A program made the position numbers and the translations under genes. Of a stretch of DNA of 64,000 bases, positions 27,088 through 35,142 are shown one piece after another. Where the stretch lies: NCBI GenBank assembly GCA_963700425.1, contig CAVOXO010000010.1, positions 47,548 to 111,547 of the forward strand. Reading direction: 5' to 3'. The notes beneath the pieces were generated by a model, which was given only the letters and a program-made list of their open reading frames with translations, made no database searches and was not told the DNA's origin. The DNA comes from CAVOXO01 sp963700425 (GTDB lineage Bacteria; Actinomycetota; Acidimicrobiia; Acidimicrobiales; Microtrichaceae). The stretch's first letter is position 1. Each line of letters begins with the position of its first letter.

Positions 27088-28083
27088 TCAACCGGCGAGT
27101 CGTGACGACAGCGACGAGATGACCTCTCGACCGGGTCCACCCGACGTCGTCGCCTCGGTCGGCAGGTCGATGCCCACCAGAGCAGCCGTCGTGGCGGCGA
27201 CGGACTCCGCCAGGGCGTCGAGGTCGTAGCCCCCTTCGAGGAACGCGACGCGTCGGCCCTCCGGCACGGCGCCGATCAGAGTCGACACGATCGGACCGTA
27301 ATCCCCGGCGCTCAGACCGAGTCCACACAGCGGATCGCGCCGATGAGCATCGAACCCAGCGGAGATCAGCAGCCAGTCCGGGGCGAAGTCGTCGAGAACG
27401 CGACCCACCACCGTCTGGATCGATTCGAGGTAGACATCTCCGGTCGCCCCCGCGGGCAGGGGCAGATTCAGCGTCGTCCCCTCCGCTCCTTCCGCGCCCA
27501 CCTCACCGACGGCGCCGGTTCCGGGATAGCCAGGAGATTCATGCCACGACACGAACAGGACGTCAGGATCGGCGAAGAAGATGTCCTGCGTTCCGTTGCC
27601 ATGATGGGCGTCGATGTCCACGATCGCCACCCTGGATCCGCCCGCCCGCAGTCGGCGGGCCGTGACTCCGACGTTGTTGAGCAGGCAGAACCCCATCGAC
27701 CGATCAGGGGTCGCGTGATGTCCGGGGGGTCTCACGAGACAGAACGCCGAGTCGGCCTCGCCGGATTCGAGCAGCTCGATGGCGGTCAGGCCCGCCCCCG
27801 CGGCCCGTTGGGCCGATTCCCACGACTCCGCCGACACATAGGTGTCGGGGTCCAGCATCACCGACGTCCCGGCGTGGGACTCGAGCCGCGCGACCAGCAA
27901 CTCGTCATGGACCTCCACGAGGTCCCGACGCGGCGCCAGACCGGCCTCGGCCTCGATGATCGCCCCTTCGAACTCGGGGCGGCGGACCGCGCCCAGCGCT
28001 GCGGTGTACCGCTGAGGTCGTTCGGGATGCCCTGGTGTGGGGAGGTGGGTCTCCGACGAGGAATGGTGGACAACTGCCAGCAT
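27088..28083 (-). CDS. Histone-deacetylase-like (AcuC/APAH family) hydrolase
   Basis: This 331-residue zinc hydrolase has the arginase/deacetylase fold. Signature segments are HPERPQRY, LVRPPGHHATPDRSMGFCLLNNV with the tandem catalytic histidines, VAIVDIDAHHGNGTQDIFF with the zinc-binding Asp and His, LISAGFDAHRRDPL with the second zinc Asp, and FLEGGYDLDALAESV. Bacterial members deacetylate small acetylated amines or acetyl-lysine on proteins such as acetyl-CoA synthetase. A GNAT gene diverges from it 69 bases away, so the two could form an acetylation/deacetylation pair, though that is speculation. Confidence 0.92.
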   Translation of the reverse strand: MLAVVHHSSSETHLPTPGHPERPQRYTAALGAVRRPEFEGAIIEAEAGLAPRRDLVEVHDELLVARLESHAGTSVMLDPDTYVSAESWESAQRAAGAGLTAIELLESGEADSAFCLVRPPGHHATPDRSMGFCLLNNVGVTARRLRAGGSRVAIVDIDAHHGNGTQDIFFADPDVLFVSWHESPGYPGTGAVGEVGAEGAEGTTLNLPLPAGATGDVYLESIQTVVGRVLDDFAPDWLLISAGFDAHRRDPLCGLGLSAGDYGPIVSTLIGAVPEGRRVAFLEGGYDLDALAESVAATTAALVGIDLPTEATTSGGPGREVISSLSSRLAG

Positions 28084-28152
28084 CGCCCTCCCAGCCTACG
28101 ATTCTGGCGTCCGCTGCGACACCGCCCGATCGACGCCCGGGAGAAACTGGCT

Positions 28153-28860
28153 GTGACCGCCCACCGACCGGCAGAAGTCCACTGCGGACGTGACCGATTC
28201 CGCATCGGCCCCTGGCAGGGCAATACCGACATCGCCTACGTGGCATTGGGCGGCACCGGACGTCCGCCGGCCCTCGGCGCCGTGGCCGAGTGCATCGGCC
28301 ACATCCAGGCCCGTGGATACAGGTCGGTCCTCACCGCCGCGTTGCGGCCCGACGAAGCCGCTCCGTTCGAGAAGTTCGGGTTCGAGATCGTCGAGCGACT
28401 GAAGGTCCTGCGTCATGTCCTCGACACGGTGCCCGCCCCGCCGTCGGTTCGCCTTCGACGCGCTCGACGGCGCAGGGACGTGACCGCCGCCCTGGGGATC
28501 GACGCCGTGGCGTTCGAGCCGTTCTGGCGGCTCGACGAGATGGGGCTGAGGGAGGCGATCGACGCGACGGCGCACGCTCGGTTCCGGGTCGCGGAGATCG
28601 ACGGGGTCGTCGGGTATGCAGTGTGTGGGCGGGCCGGCGCCACCGGCTACCTCCAGAGACTCGCCGTCGACCCCGCGTTCACCCGCCGTGGGATCGGGAC
28701 GGCTCTCGTGGTGGATTCGCTCCGCTGGGCACATCGCCGCGGCGCCACGTCGGTGCTCGTGAACACCCAGTTGGGCAACACCGCGGCAGCAGACCTGTAC
28801 GACTCGATCGGCTTCCTCCCTCAGACCGAGCAGCTGCGCGTGTTGTCGCACCGATGGTGA
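28153..28860 (+). CDS. GNAT family N-acetyltransferase
   Basis: This encodes 235 residues from GTG 28153. The C-terminal GNAT domain carries motif A (YLQRLAVDPAFTRRGIGTALVVDSLRWAHRRGA) with the acetyl-CoA loop RRGIGT, and the last helix NTAAADLYDSIGFLPQTEQ. The N-terminal half is a second, degenerate GNAT-like lobe (ECIGHIQARGYRSVLTAAL). The substrate is unknown. The stop overlaps the start of the DUF6049-like gene, so the two are co-translated. Confidence 0.86.
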   Translation: MTAHRPAEVHCGRDRFRIGPWQGNTDIAYVALGGTGRPPALGAVAECIGHIQARGYRSVLTAALRPDEAAPFEKFGFEIVERLKVLRHVLDTVPAPPSVRLRRARRRRDVTAALGIDAVAFEPFWRLDEMGLREAIDATAHARFRVAEIDGVVGYAVCGRAGATGYLQRLAVDPAFTRRGIGTALVVDSLRWAHRRGATSVLVNTQLGNTAAADLYDSIGFLPQTEQLRVLSHRW

Positions 28861-30869
28861 CCCGACGACGCCTCGGCGTTCTGGCCGTCGCCGGCCTGGC
28901 GGCGACGATCTTCGCGATCCCCGTCGACGCGCAACAGCAACCCGTGCCGACGGCTCGATTCGAGGTGCGGTCGGTGACGCCCTGGGTCGCCGACGGCGGC
29001 ACGTTCACCGTCGCACTGGGGCTCATCGGAGCGCCCCTCGACGCGTCGCTGCGAGTCACGGTGCGACAGCCCTTCGCGGGGACCGAGAGCGAGGTCCGAG
29101 ACGACATCCTCGCCTCGTTCGACGGATCGTTGACGACCGACCCCCTGCGGGAACCGGAGACCTCACTCGTCGGGGACCTCGTGGAGCCGGGAAGCGATCA
29201 GGTGACCCTCGAACTGACGGTCCGTTCGACGCGGACCGGCGACGGCCGGATCCTGCTGCCCCAACCCGGCGTCCACCCTGTCGAGATCGACCTCGTGGAC
29301 TCCGACGGAACGGAGCTCGACTCCGACATCGTGTACCTCAATCACCTGCCACCACCCGACGACGCCGAACCACACATGGCGGTGAGCGTCATCGCCGAGG
29401 CGCACGCCCCGCCGCTCTTCGACGCCGAGGGTGCCGTCGACGACATCGCCCTCGCCCGAAGCGAAGTGTCACTGCTGTCACGCATCGCCCAGATCGGCGG
29501 ATTCCGACATCTGGGCGTGTCCGTCGATCCTCAGCTCCTGGTGGCGCTCGCGTCGTCGCCCGACCCCGACGATGCCGCTCTCATCGACATCCTCCGGTCT
29601 CTCCTCACCGATTTCGAGGTTCTGGCCTCGCCCTGGGTACCGCCCGCGACAGAGGCCTGGACGGCCACGGGACGCTCGCGGACGCTCGCGACGTCGTTGA
29701 AGGAGGGCCGTGACGCCGTCGCGTCCCATGTCGACAAGGCGGTCGACGGCCGGATCTGGCCGCCCGACCCGACTCTGGGGCCGGCATCACCTCCGGTACT
29801 GAGCCGTCTCGGCGTCGATCGCCTGATCGTGGGATCCACCCGATGGGATCGATCGGTCCTGCCGAGAGGCCGAACCGGCTACGTCGGGTCCTTCGACATC
29901 GATGCGGGTGAGTCCGCTCTCACCGCGATGTCGCCCGACCCCGAAGTGGAGGACCTGTTCGTTCCGGGTTCGGGCCAACCGGAGCTCCGCGCCCACCGAG
30001 CGGTCACGCTCCTCGCGGCAGGGGCGTTGGCGACCTCGCGACGACCGAGTGCCGCGGTGTTCTCGATCGACACCGACGTCGACACCGACGTTCTCGACTC
30101 GTTCATGGCGGCGTTCGGTCCCGGCGTCGAACTCGATGGGGACCTCCTGTCGATGGTCACCCCTTCGGAAGCGTTCGAGATGGCACGACCACTCACCGAG
30201 GACGAGGTCCCGATCGTATCGAGCCTGCGTCCCCGCAGGGACACGCCCGATCTCGACTCGGCCGAGCAGGTCCTCGCTGCTCTCCGGACGCGCTCCGCGG
30301 CCCAGGCCTCCATGCTTCCCTTCGGCGATCCCGAGTCGACCGACATCGCCAACATGTTGAACAGCGTCCAGCATCGCCTTCTGACCGACCGCGACGTCAC
30401 GGCGCGTCTCGACACTGCCGACGCGGCGATCAACTCCTTCGTCGAGGCGATCTCCATGCCCCGCGCCCGCCAGGTGAACGTCACATCGCGCGAGACGACC
30501 ATCCCGCTGAGATTCCAGAATTCGTCGGACCGAACTCTCGAGGCGCGCCTCATGTTGTCCAGTCCTCAGCTGGAGTTCCCGGAGGGGTCCGAGAGCCTGA
30601 TCAGCCTGGAGCCCGGAGCGAACCGGATCGACGTTCCGACCAACGTACGCGCGTCGGGCGAGTTCGTGATCGACATGGCACTGATGTCCCCCGACGGCTC
30701 GTTGCTCCTCGCGGAACGACGACAGCGCGTCCGATCGACCGCGTTCAGCGGCGTCGGACTCGTCCTCTCCGGTGGGGCTCTGATGTTCCTCATCGTGTGG
30801 TGGTACCGGACGCTCAAGGCCCGCGATGAGGAACACGACCTACATGGCGGGCAGCCGGAGGAGAACTAG
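28854..30869 (+). CDS. DUF6049-like large exported protein with C-terminal anchor
   Basis: This encodes 671 residues. A signal peptide (1-24, cleaved after VDAQ) leads a large extracytoplasmic region of beta-rich repeats, and one transmembrane helix near the C-terminus (VGLVLSGGALMFLIVWWY) leaves a short basic/acidic cytoplasmic tail. Position and layout match the actinobacterial DUF6049 proteins such as mycobacterial Rv3909, which lies between a Nudix gene and the MurJ-kinase gene. A cell-envelope role is likely from this context, but no catalytic motif is visible. The start is ATG 28854, overlapping the GNAT stop. Confidence 0.72.
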   Translation: MVTRRRLGVLAVAGLAATIFAIPVDAQQQPVPTARFEVRSVTPWVADGGTFTVALGLIGAPLDASLRVTVRQPFAGTESEVRDDILASFDGSLTTDPLREPETSLVGDLVEPGSDQVTLELTVRSTRTGDGRILLPQPGVHPVEIDLVDSDGTELDSDIVYLNHLPPPDDAEPHMAVSVIAEAHAPPLFDAEGAVDDIALARSEVSLLSRIAQIGGFRHLGVSVDPQLLVALASSPDPDDAALIDILRSLLTDFEVLASPWVPPATEAWTATGRSRTLATSLKEGRDAVASHVDKAVDGRIWPPDPTLGPASPPVLSRLGVDRLIVGSTRWDRSVLPRGRTGYVGSFDIDAGESALTAMSPDPEVEDLFVPGSGQPELRAHRAVTLLAAGALATSRRPSAAVFSIDTDVDTDVLDSFMAAFGPGVELDGDLLSMVTPSEAFEMARPLTEDEVPIVSSLRPRRDTPDLDSAEQVLAALRTRSAAQASMLPFGDPESTDIANMLNSVQHRLLTDRDVTARLDTADAAINSFVEAISMPRARQVNVTSRETTIPLRFQNSSDRTLEARLMLSSPQLEFPEGSESLISLEPGANRIDVPTNVRASGEFVIDMALMSPDGSLLLAERRQRVRSTAFSGVGLVLSGGALMFLIVWWYRTLKARDEEHDLHGGQPEEN

Positions 30870-31992
30870 CGTCCGGAGCGTGTCAGCCGCCCCACCGGGA
30901 TCCCCCGAACCGCTGTCGTCGCCGGGCCGCTTGATCGCCGGTCGCTACCGCGTGGTGCGCCTCGTGGGGTCGGGGGGTATGGCGAGCGTGTACGAGGCCG
31001 TCGATGAGCGCCTCGGCCGACGGGTCGCTGTCAAGGAGCTGCACGAGCATCTCGTCGGGCATGACGTGCTCTCCGCTCGGTTCGGGCGGGAGGCCCTCGC
31101 CATCGCATCGGTCAACCATCCCGCCATCGTGAGCATCTACGACTCCGTCGCCGGTGATCGCGACGAGGGGATCAGACCGGCCCTGGTGATGGAGTACGTC
31201 GACGGTCGAACGCTCAGGGATTTCCTCGACGAGAACGGCGCGCTCGAATCCTCTGATGTCGTGACCCTGGGCACGGCGTTGTGCGACGCGCTCGGGGCGG
31301 TCCATGCCGCGGGGCTGGTCCATCGCGATCTCACCCCGTCGAACGTGCTGCTGTGTCGCAACGGGGAGGTGAAGCTCGCCGACTTCGGAATCGCCAAGAC
31401 CGACGAGGCGACGGATCTGACCGCGACGGGCGCGTTGATCGGCACGGCGCGCTACCTCTCGCCCGAACAGCTCACCGACCGCCCCGTCGACCGGCGATCC
31501 GACCTCTACGCGCTCGGTCTCGTCCTCTACGAGGCCGCAACCGGCCAGCGCCCTTTCCATGGCTCACTCGATGCCGCGGTGGCACTGGCCCGTCTGGAGA
31601 ACGACCCCGCCAGCCCTTCCGCTGTCGATCACTCGGTGCCGATGGCCCTCTCGACGACGATCATGTGGGCGCTGAACCGGGACCCCGCGGAGCGTCCTGA
31701 CTCCGCGGCTGATCTGTCCCATGCGCTTCTCGCGGCCGAGGACGCCGAGATCGCATCGACCCGCGGGGCTGCGACTGTGGTGGACACGACCGCGGAGATG
31801 CCGATGGTGACGACGACATCCCCGACCGTTTCACCCTCGCTCAACGGAGGCGTACCGGCGCCCTCCCCCGCCCAGCCGGCTGAGGAGACCGCGCCACGGC
31901 GTCGATCGATGCGGATCTCGACGCTCGTCGTCGTCGCCCTGGCTGCTTCCGCTCTGGCCACGGCCCTTGCACTCGTCGGAATCATCAGGTGA
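30844..31992 (+). CDS. Ser/Thr protein kinase, single-pass membrane protein
   Basis: This encodes 382 residues from ATG 30844 (ATG 30826 and GTG 30880 are alternatives). The Hanks kinase domain spans about 30-295: glycine loop VGSGGMASVY, VAVKELHEHL with the ATP lysine, catalytic loop HRDLTPSNVLL, DFG in LADFGIAK, and GTARYLSPEQ. The catalytic-loop lysine of HRDLKPxN is Thr here. A Pro/Ala linker leads to a C-terminal transmembrane helix (LVVVALAASALATALALVGI) with no extracellular sensor. In mycobacteria the equivalent gene (Rv3910) encodes MurJ fused to a pseudokinase; here the flippase part is missing and the kinase keeps its catalytic Asp residues. It overlaps the DUF6049-like gene. Confidence 0.88.
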   Translation: MAGSRRRTSVRSVSAAPPGSPEPLSSPGRLIAGRYRVVRLVGSGGMASVYEAVDERLGRRVAVKELHEHLVGHDVLSARFGREALAIASVNHPAIVSIYDSVAGDRDEGIRPALVMEYVDGRTLRDFLDENGALESSDVVTLGTALCDALGAVHAAGLVHRDLTPSNVLLCRNGEVKLADFGIAKTDEATDLTATGALIGTARYLSPEQLTDRPVDRRSDLYALGLVLYEAATGQRPFHGSLDAAVALARLENDPASPSAVDHSVPMALSTTIMWALNRDPAERPDSAADLSHALLAAEDAEIASTRGAATVVDTTAEMPMVTTTSPTVSPSLNGGVPAPSPAQPAEETAPRRRSMRISTLVVVALAASALATALALVGIIR

Positions 31993-32002
31993 GGTCGCGA
32001 GC

Positions 32003-32575
32003 GTGACCGACGATGACATCGCCCGGTGGGTGGCGGCGGCCCGACTCGGAGATGTCCCCGCCACCGATCACATCCTGCGACATGTGTACGACGGGGTCTG
32101 GCGCGTCACCCGCAGGATGATGGGAAATGATCACGACGCCGCCGACGTCACCCAGAACGCACTGATCGCCATCGTCGCCGGTCTCCCCCGCTTCGACGGT
32201 CGATCTGCGCTCAGCACCTGGTGCTACCGGATCGCCTCCAATGCGTGTCTCGACGAGATGCGCCGCCGATCCCGTCGTCCCCATCCCGCCGAGCTCCCCG
32301 AGACATGGACGGACCGCTCCGCCGACCCATCGGCGGAGGTGTCGGACCGGGTCGACATCGACAGCGCGCTGCAGCACCTGAGCGAGGACCACCGGCGGAT
32401 CTTCATCCTGCGGGAGATGGCCGGCATGGACTACGCCGAGCTGGCCGAGCACCTCGACATCCCGGTCGGCACCGTCCGTTCCCGCCTGGCTCGTGCCCGT
32501 GGCCAGCTGGCCGGGATCCTCGACGAAGGGAACCAAACGCCCGACCCGATCGTCGAAAGGGGTGACCATGGCTGA
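32003..32575 (+). CDS. ECF RNA polymerase sigma factor (SigM-like)
   Basis: This encodes 190 residues. Region 2 includes DAADVTQNALIAIVAGLPRFDGRSALSTWCYRIASN; region 4 includes LSEDHRRIFILREMAGMDYAELAEHLDIPVGTVRSRLARARGQL. The order kinase-sigma-anti-sigma-trxB-trxA-cwlM equals the mycobacterial Rv3910-sigM-Rv3912-trxB2-trxC-cwlM block, so it is the likely SigM equivalent, which there governs cell-surface functions. The start is GTG 32003. Its stop overlaps the start of the next gene by eight bases. Confidence 0.9.
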   Translation: MTDDDIARWVAAARLGDVPATDHILRHVYDGVWRVTRRMMGNDHDAADVTQNALIAIVAGLPRFDGRSALSTWCYRIASNACLDEMRRRSRRPHPAELPETWTDRSADPSAEVSDRVDIDSALQHLSEDHRRIFILREMAGMDYAELAEHLDIPVGTVRSRLARARGQLAGILDEGNQTPDPIVERGDHG

Positions 32576-33368
32576 CCAGACACCCGACCCGATCGCCGAT
32601 GACGTGGACCAGCGCGCTTCGGACGCGCTGGACGGAAGGACCACCGAGCGAGATGTCGATCCCGGCGTCGCATCGCGGGTGGCTCGATTCGCGGCGATCG
32701 GCGATCTGAGCCGCGACGTGACGGTGCCCGACGAGGTGACCCGCCGCCGGCAGATCGCCGCCGCTCTCGACACGATTCCGCCCGCCGGATCGGCTCCGAC
32801 GATCGGCGGCGACTCCGCAGCGGCCGGCGACCGTTCCCGCCGGTGGCGCCGACTCGCCGCCGTGGCTGCGGCGGCGACGTTGATCGGCGGCGTCGGAGCG
32901 ATCATCGGGGGGGTCTCATCGAGGACCTCGACATCGCAGGACTCGGCGGCGGTGGAACCGGAGTCGTCGGACCGACTCGACGATGCGACGGCGGGCGCCG
33001 AGGCCGAGAGCCCGGCGGTCGCGGAAGCTGCGATCGGGGTCGAGGATCTCGGTTCGTTCGACGATCTGGGCGACCTCGTCGACGCGTTCGATGCGGCCTA
33101 CGACGACGGGATCGTGGCCGAACGCGCCGGCGACGACGAAGCGATCGGTTCGACCGTCGCCGACTCGCCCGCCCCCGCCGACGCCGACAGCGGTTCGTTC
33201 GACGCCGGGAGAGGAGCTGATCCCGACGACTGCGGGTCACTCGAGGTCCTGGCCACCGCCTCGGTCGGCGGTCGCCGAGTCGTGCTCTCAGCGCCCCGCG
33301 ACGACGGCACGTTCGTCGTCACCTTTCTCGACGACTGCTCGGTGGTACGCCTGGCATCGAACCAATAG
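32568..33368 (+). CDS. Probable transmembrane anti-sigma factor
   Basis: This encodes 266 residues. The cytoplasmic part (1-105) is acidic and helical (DQRASDALDGRTTERDV, VASRVARFAAIGDL); one transmembrane helix follows (AAVAAAATLIGGVGAIIGG) and then an Asp/Glu/Ala-rich outer domain with two cysteines. There is no HxxxCxxC zinc motif, so it is not a ZAS-type anti-sigma; the assignment rests on topology and on its overlap with the ECF sigma gene, mirroring Rv3912/RsmA. Confidence 0.68.
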   Translation: MADQTPDPIADDVDQRASDALDGRTTERDVDPGVASRVARFAAIGDLSRDVTVPDEVTRRRQIAAALDTIPPAGSAPTIGGDSAAAGDRSRRWRRLAAVAAAATLIGGVGAIIGGVSSRTSTSQDSAAVEPESSDRLDDATAGAEAESPAVAEAAIGVEDLGSFDDLGDLVDAFDAAYDDGIVAERAGDDEAIGSTVADSPAPADADSGSFDAGRGADPDDCGSLEVLATASVGGRRVVLSAPRDDGTFVVTFLDDCSVVRLASNQ

Positions 33369-33379
33369 GATCGCCGCCC

Positions 33380-33727
33380 ATGGCGAGCGACCGAACAGAC
33401 AGCTCCTCCCCCACCCGACTTCCCGACGTCAGCACGGGTCCGACTCCGGGTGATCCCGACTGGACCGACCAGGTCACCGACATGGTGGTGAACCTCGTCA
33501 GTGATGTGAAGGAGAAGACGACCGGCCCGGTCCTCAAGGGGGGCCGCATCGCCGTCTACGGCGTGATCATCGCGCTCGTGGCGATCACCGCGTTCATCCT
33601 CGTGATCATCGGGGTCGGCCGGGCGGCTGCCCTTCTCCCGGGCCCCAACTGGATCGGTTTCACCATCGCCGGACTTCTCTTCTGTCTGGCCGGAAGCCTC
33701 CTGTGGACCCGGCGGGCACCCTCGTGA
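33380..33727 (+). CDS. Small two-helix membrane protein
   Basis: This encodes 115 residues: a polar N-terminus with an amphipathic segment (VTDMVVNLVSDVKEKTTGPV), then two transmembrane helices (GVIIALVAITAFILVIIGVG and WIGFTIAGLLFCLAGSLLW) with a short loop. It resembles holin-like or phage-shock-type small membrane proteins, but I do not recognise a family. Its stop overlaps the trxB GTG start by four bases, so it is in the same operon. Confidence 0.65.
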   Translation: MASDRTDSSSPTRLPDVSTGPTPGDPDWTDQVTDMVVNLVSDVKEKTTGPVLKGGRIAVYGVIIALVAITAFILVIIGVGRAAALLPGPNWIGFTIAGLLFCLAGSLLWTRRAPS

Positions 33728-34683
33728 CCGACATCCACGACGTCGTCGTCATCGGCTCGGGACCAGCGGGTCTCACCGCCGCCATCTACACGGCCCGGGC
33801 CCTGCTCGATCCTGTGGTGCTGGAAGGCGAACCGTCGTCGACGTCGGACCAACCGGGCGGTCAGCTCATGTTGACGACCGATGTCGAGAACTTCCCAGGC
33901 TTTCCCGACGGCGTCACCGGACCGGAGCTGATGGCCCAGATGCGCGATCAGGCGCTCCGGTTCGGAGCCGACATCAAGACGGTCAAGGCGTCGAAGGTCG
34001 ATCTGTCCGAGCGACCGTTCAAGGTCTGGGTCGGCGACACCGCCGCCGACCCGACCTATCTGGCGCGGACTCTCATCGTCTCGACGGGGGCACAGTCGTT
34101 GATGTTGGGGCTGGAGGCGGAGGGGCGCCTGCTCGGTCACGGGTTGTCCACGTGTGCGACCTGTGACGGCTTCTTCTTCCGCGATCAGGACATCTGCGTG
34201 GTCGGCGGTGGGGATTCAGCCATCGAAGAGGCGACCTTCCTCACCCGGTTCGCCAAGACCGTGACGATCATCCATCGACGCGACGAGCTCCGGGCATCGA
34301 AGATCATGCAGGAGCGTGCCCGCGCCAACGACAAGATCCGGTTCCTCTGGAACACCGTCGTCACCGACATCGTCGGTGAGACGTCGGTCGAAGGGGTCGC
34401 CGTGCGCAACGTTCAGACCGAAGCCGAAGAGGTGCTGGCCTTCACAGGGATCTTCGTCGCCATCGGACACCGTCCGGCGACAGACCTCTTCGCCGGCCAG
34501 TTGGACCTCAAGGACAACGGCTACATCGTCACGGCTGCCCCCTCCACCGCCACGAGCGTCGAGGGGGTCTTCGCCTGCGGCGACGTTCAGGACGACTACT
34601 ACCGCCAGGCGATCACCGCGGCGGGTTCGGGTTGTGCCGCCGCCATCGACGCGGAGCGCTGGTTGGAAGCCGGCGGACACTGA
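33724..34683 (+). CDS. trxB: Thioredoxin-disulfide reductase
   Basis: This 319-residue flavoenzyme transfers electrons from NADPH through FAD to thioredoxin. FAD motif VVIGSGPAGLTAAIY at the N-terminus, GGQLMLTTDVENFPGF, redox pair CATCDG (about residue 143), NADPH-binding VVGGGDSAIEEA and the closing FAD motif VEGVFACGDVQD are all present. The start is GTG 33724. It is followed by trxA after 70 bases. Confidence 0.96.
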   Translation: MTDIHDVVVIGSGPAGLTAAIYTARALLDPVVLEGEPSSTSDQPGGQLMLTTDVENFPGFPDGVTGPELMAQMRDQALRFGADIKTVKASKVDLSERPFKVWVGDTAADPTYLARTLIVSTGAQSLMLGLEAEGRLLGHGLSTCATCDGFFFRDQDICVVGGGDSAIEEATFLTRFAKTVTIIHRRDELRASKIMQERARANDKIRFLWNTVVTDIVGETSVEGVAVRNVQTEAEEVLAFTGIFVAIGHRPATDLFAGQLDLKDNGYIVTAAPSTATSVEGVFACGDVQDDYYRQAITAAGSGCAAAIDAERWLEAGGH

Positions 34684-34753
34684 CACCCGGTCCGGGAATG
34701 ACCGCCGATGCCGAAGTGTTCTTTCCCCAAGCACCGACAGACAAGGACATGTC

Positions 34754-35083
34754 ATGGCTGGATCCATCACCAATCTGACCGATTCGACGTTTCACGAAGA
34801 GATCGGCTCGGCCGACGTCCCCGTCGTCGTCGACTTCTGGGCCGAATGGTGCGGGCCCTGCAAGAAGGTGGCACCGGTGTTGGCCGAGATCGCCGACGAA
34901 CACGGCGACCGGCTCCGGATCACCAAGCTCAACGTCGACGAGAACCCGTCGCTGGCTCGTGAATTCCAGGTTCAGTCGATCCCGACTCTCCTCGTCTTCA
35001 AGGACGGGGAAGTCGACAAGCGCATCATCGGCGCAAAGGGCAAAGCTGCCCTCCTCGAGGATTTCGCCGACTACCTCGCCTGA
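34754..35083 (+). CDS. trxA: Thioredoxin
   Basis: This encodes 109 residues with the active site WAEWCGPCKKVAPVL, the cis-Pro loop SIPTLLVFKDGE and the usual C-terminal helix. It reduces protein disulfides with electrons from the adjacent TrxB. The start is ATG 34754 behind AAGGA. Confidence 0.97.
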   Translation: MAGSITNLTDSTFHEEIGSADVPVVVDFWAEWCGPCKKVAPVLAEIADEHGDRLRITKLNVDENPSLAREFQVQSIPTLLVFKDGEVDKRIIGAKGKAALLEDFADYLA

Positions 35084-35085
35084 TC

Positions 35086-35142
35086 CGTCGTTCGGTCCGA
35101 GCGGGGCCGAGCGGTAGCGTGGGCGCGATGGACCGAACGACG
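35086..35142 (+). repeat. 13-bp inverted repeat across the cwlM start
   Basis: CGTCGTTCGGTCC at 35086-35098 and GGACCGAACGACG at 35130-35142 are perfect complements, separated by 31 bases. The right arm begins at the last base of the cwlM ATG and covers codons 2-5; the left arm begins two bases after the trxA stop. Folding would occlude the cwlM start and could act as an attenuator or trxA terminator. Confidence 0.5.

Noticed and set aside
29680..29705. Short tandem repeat GGACGCTCGC in the DUF6049-like gene
   Set aside because: Two to three imperfect copies within coding sequence, no sign of function.
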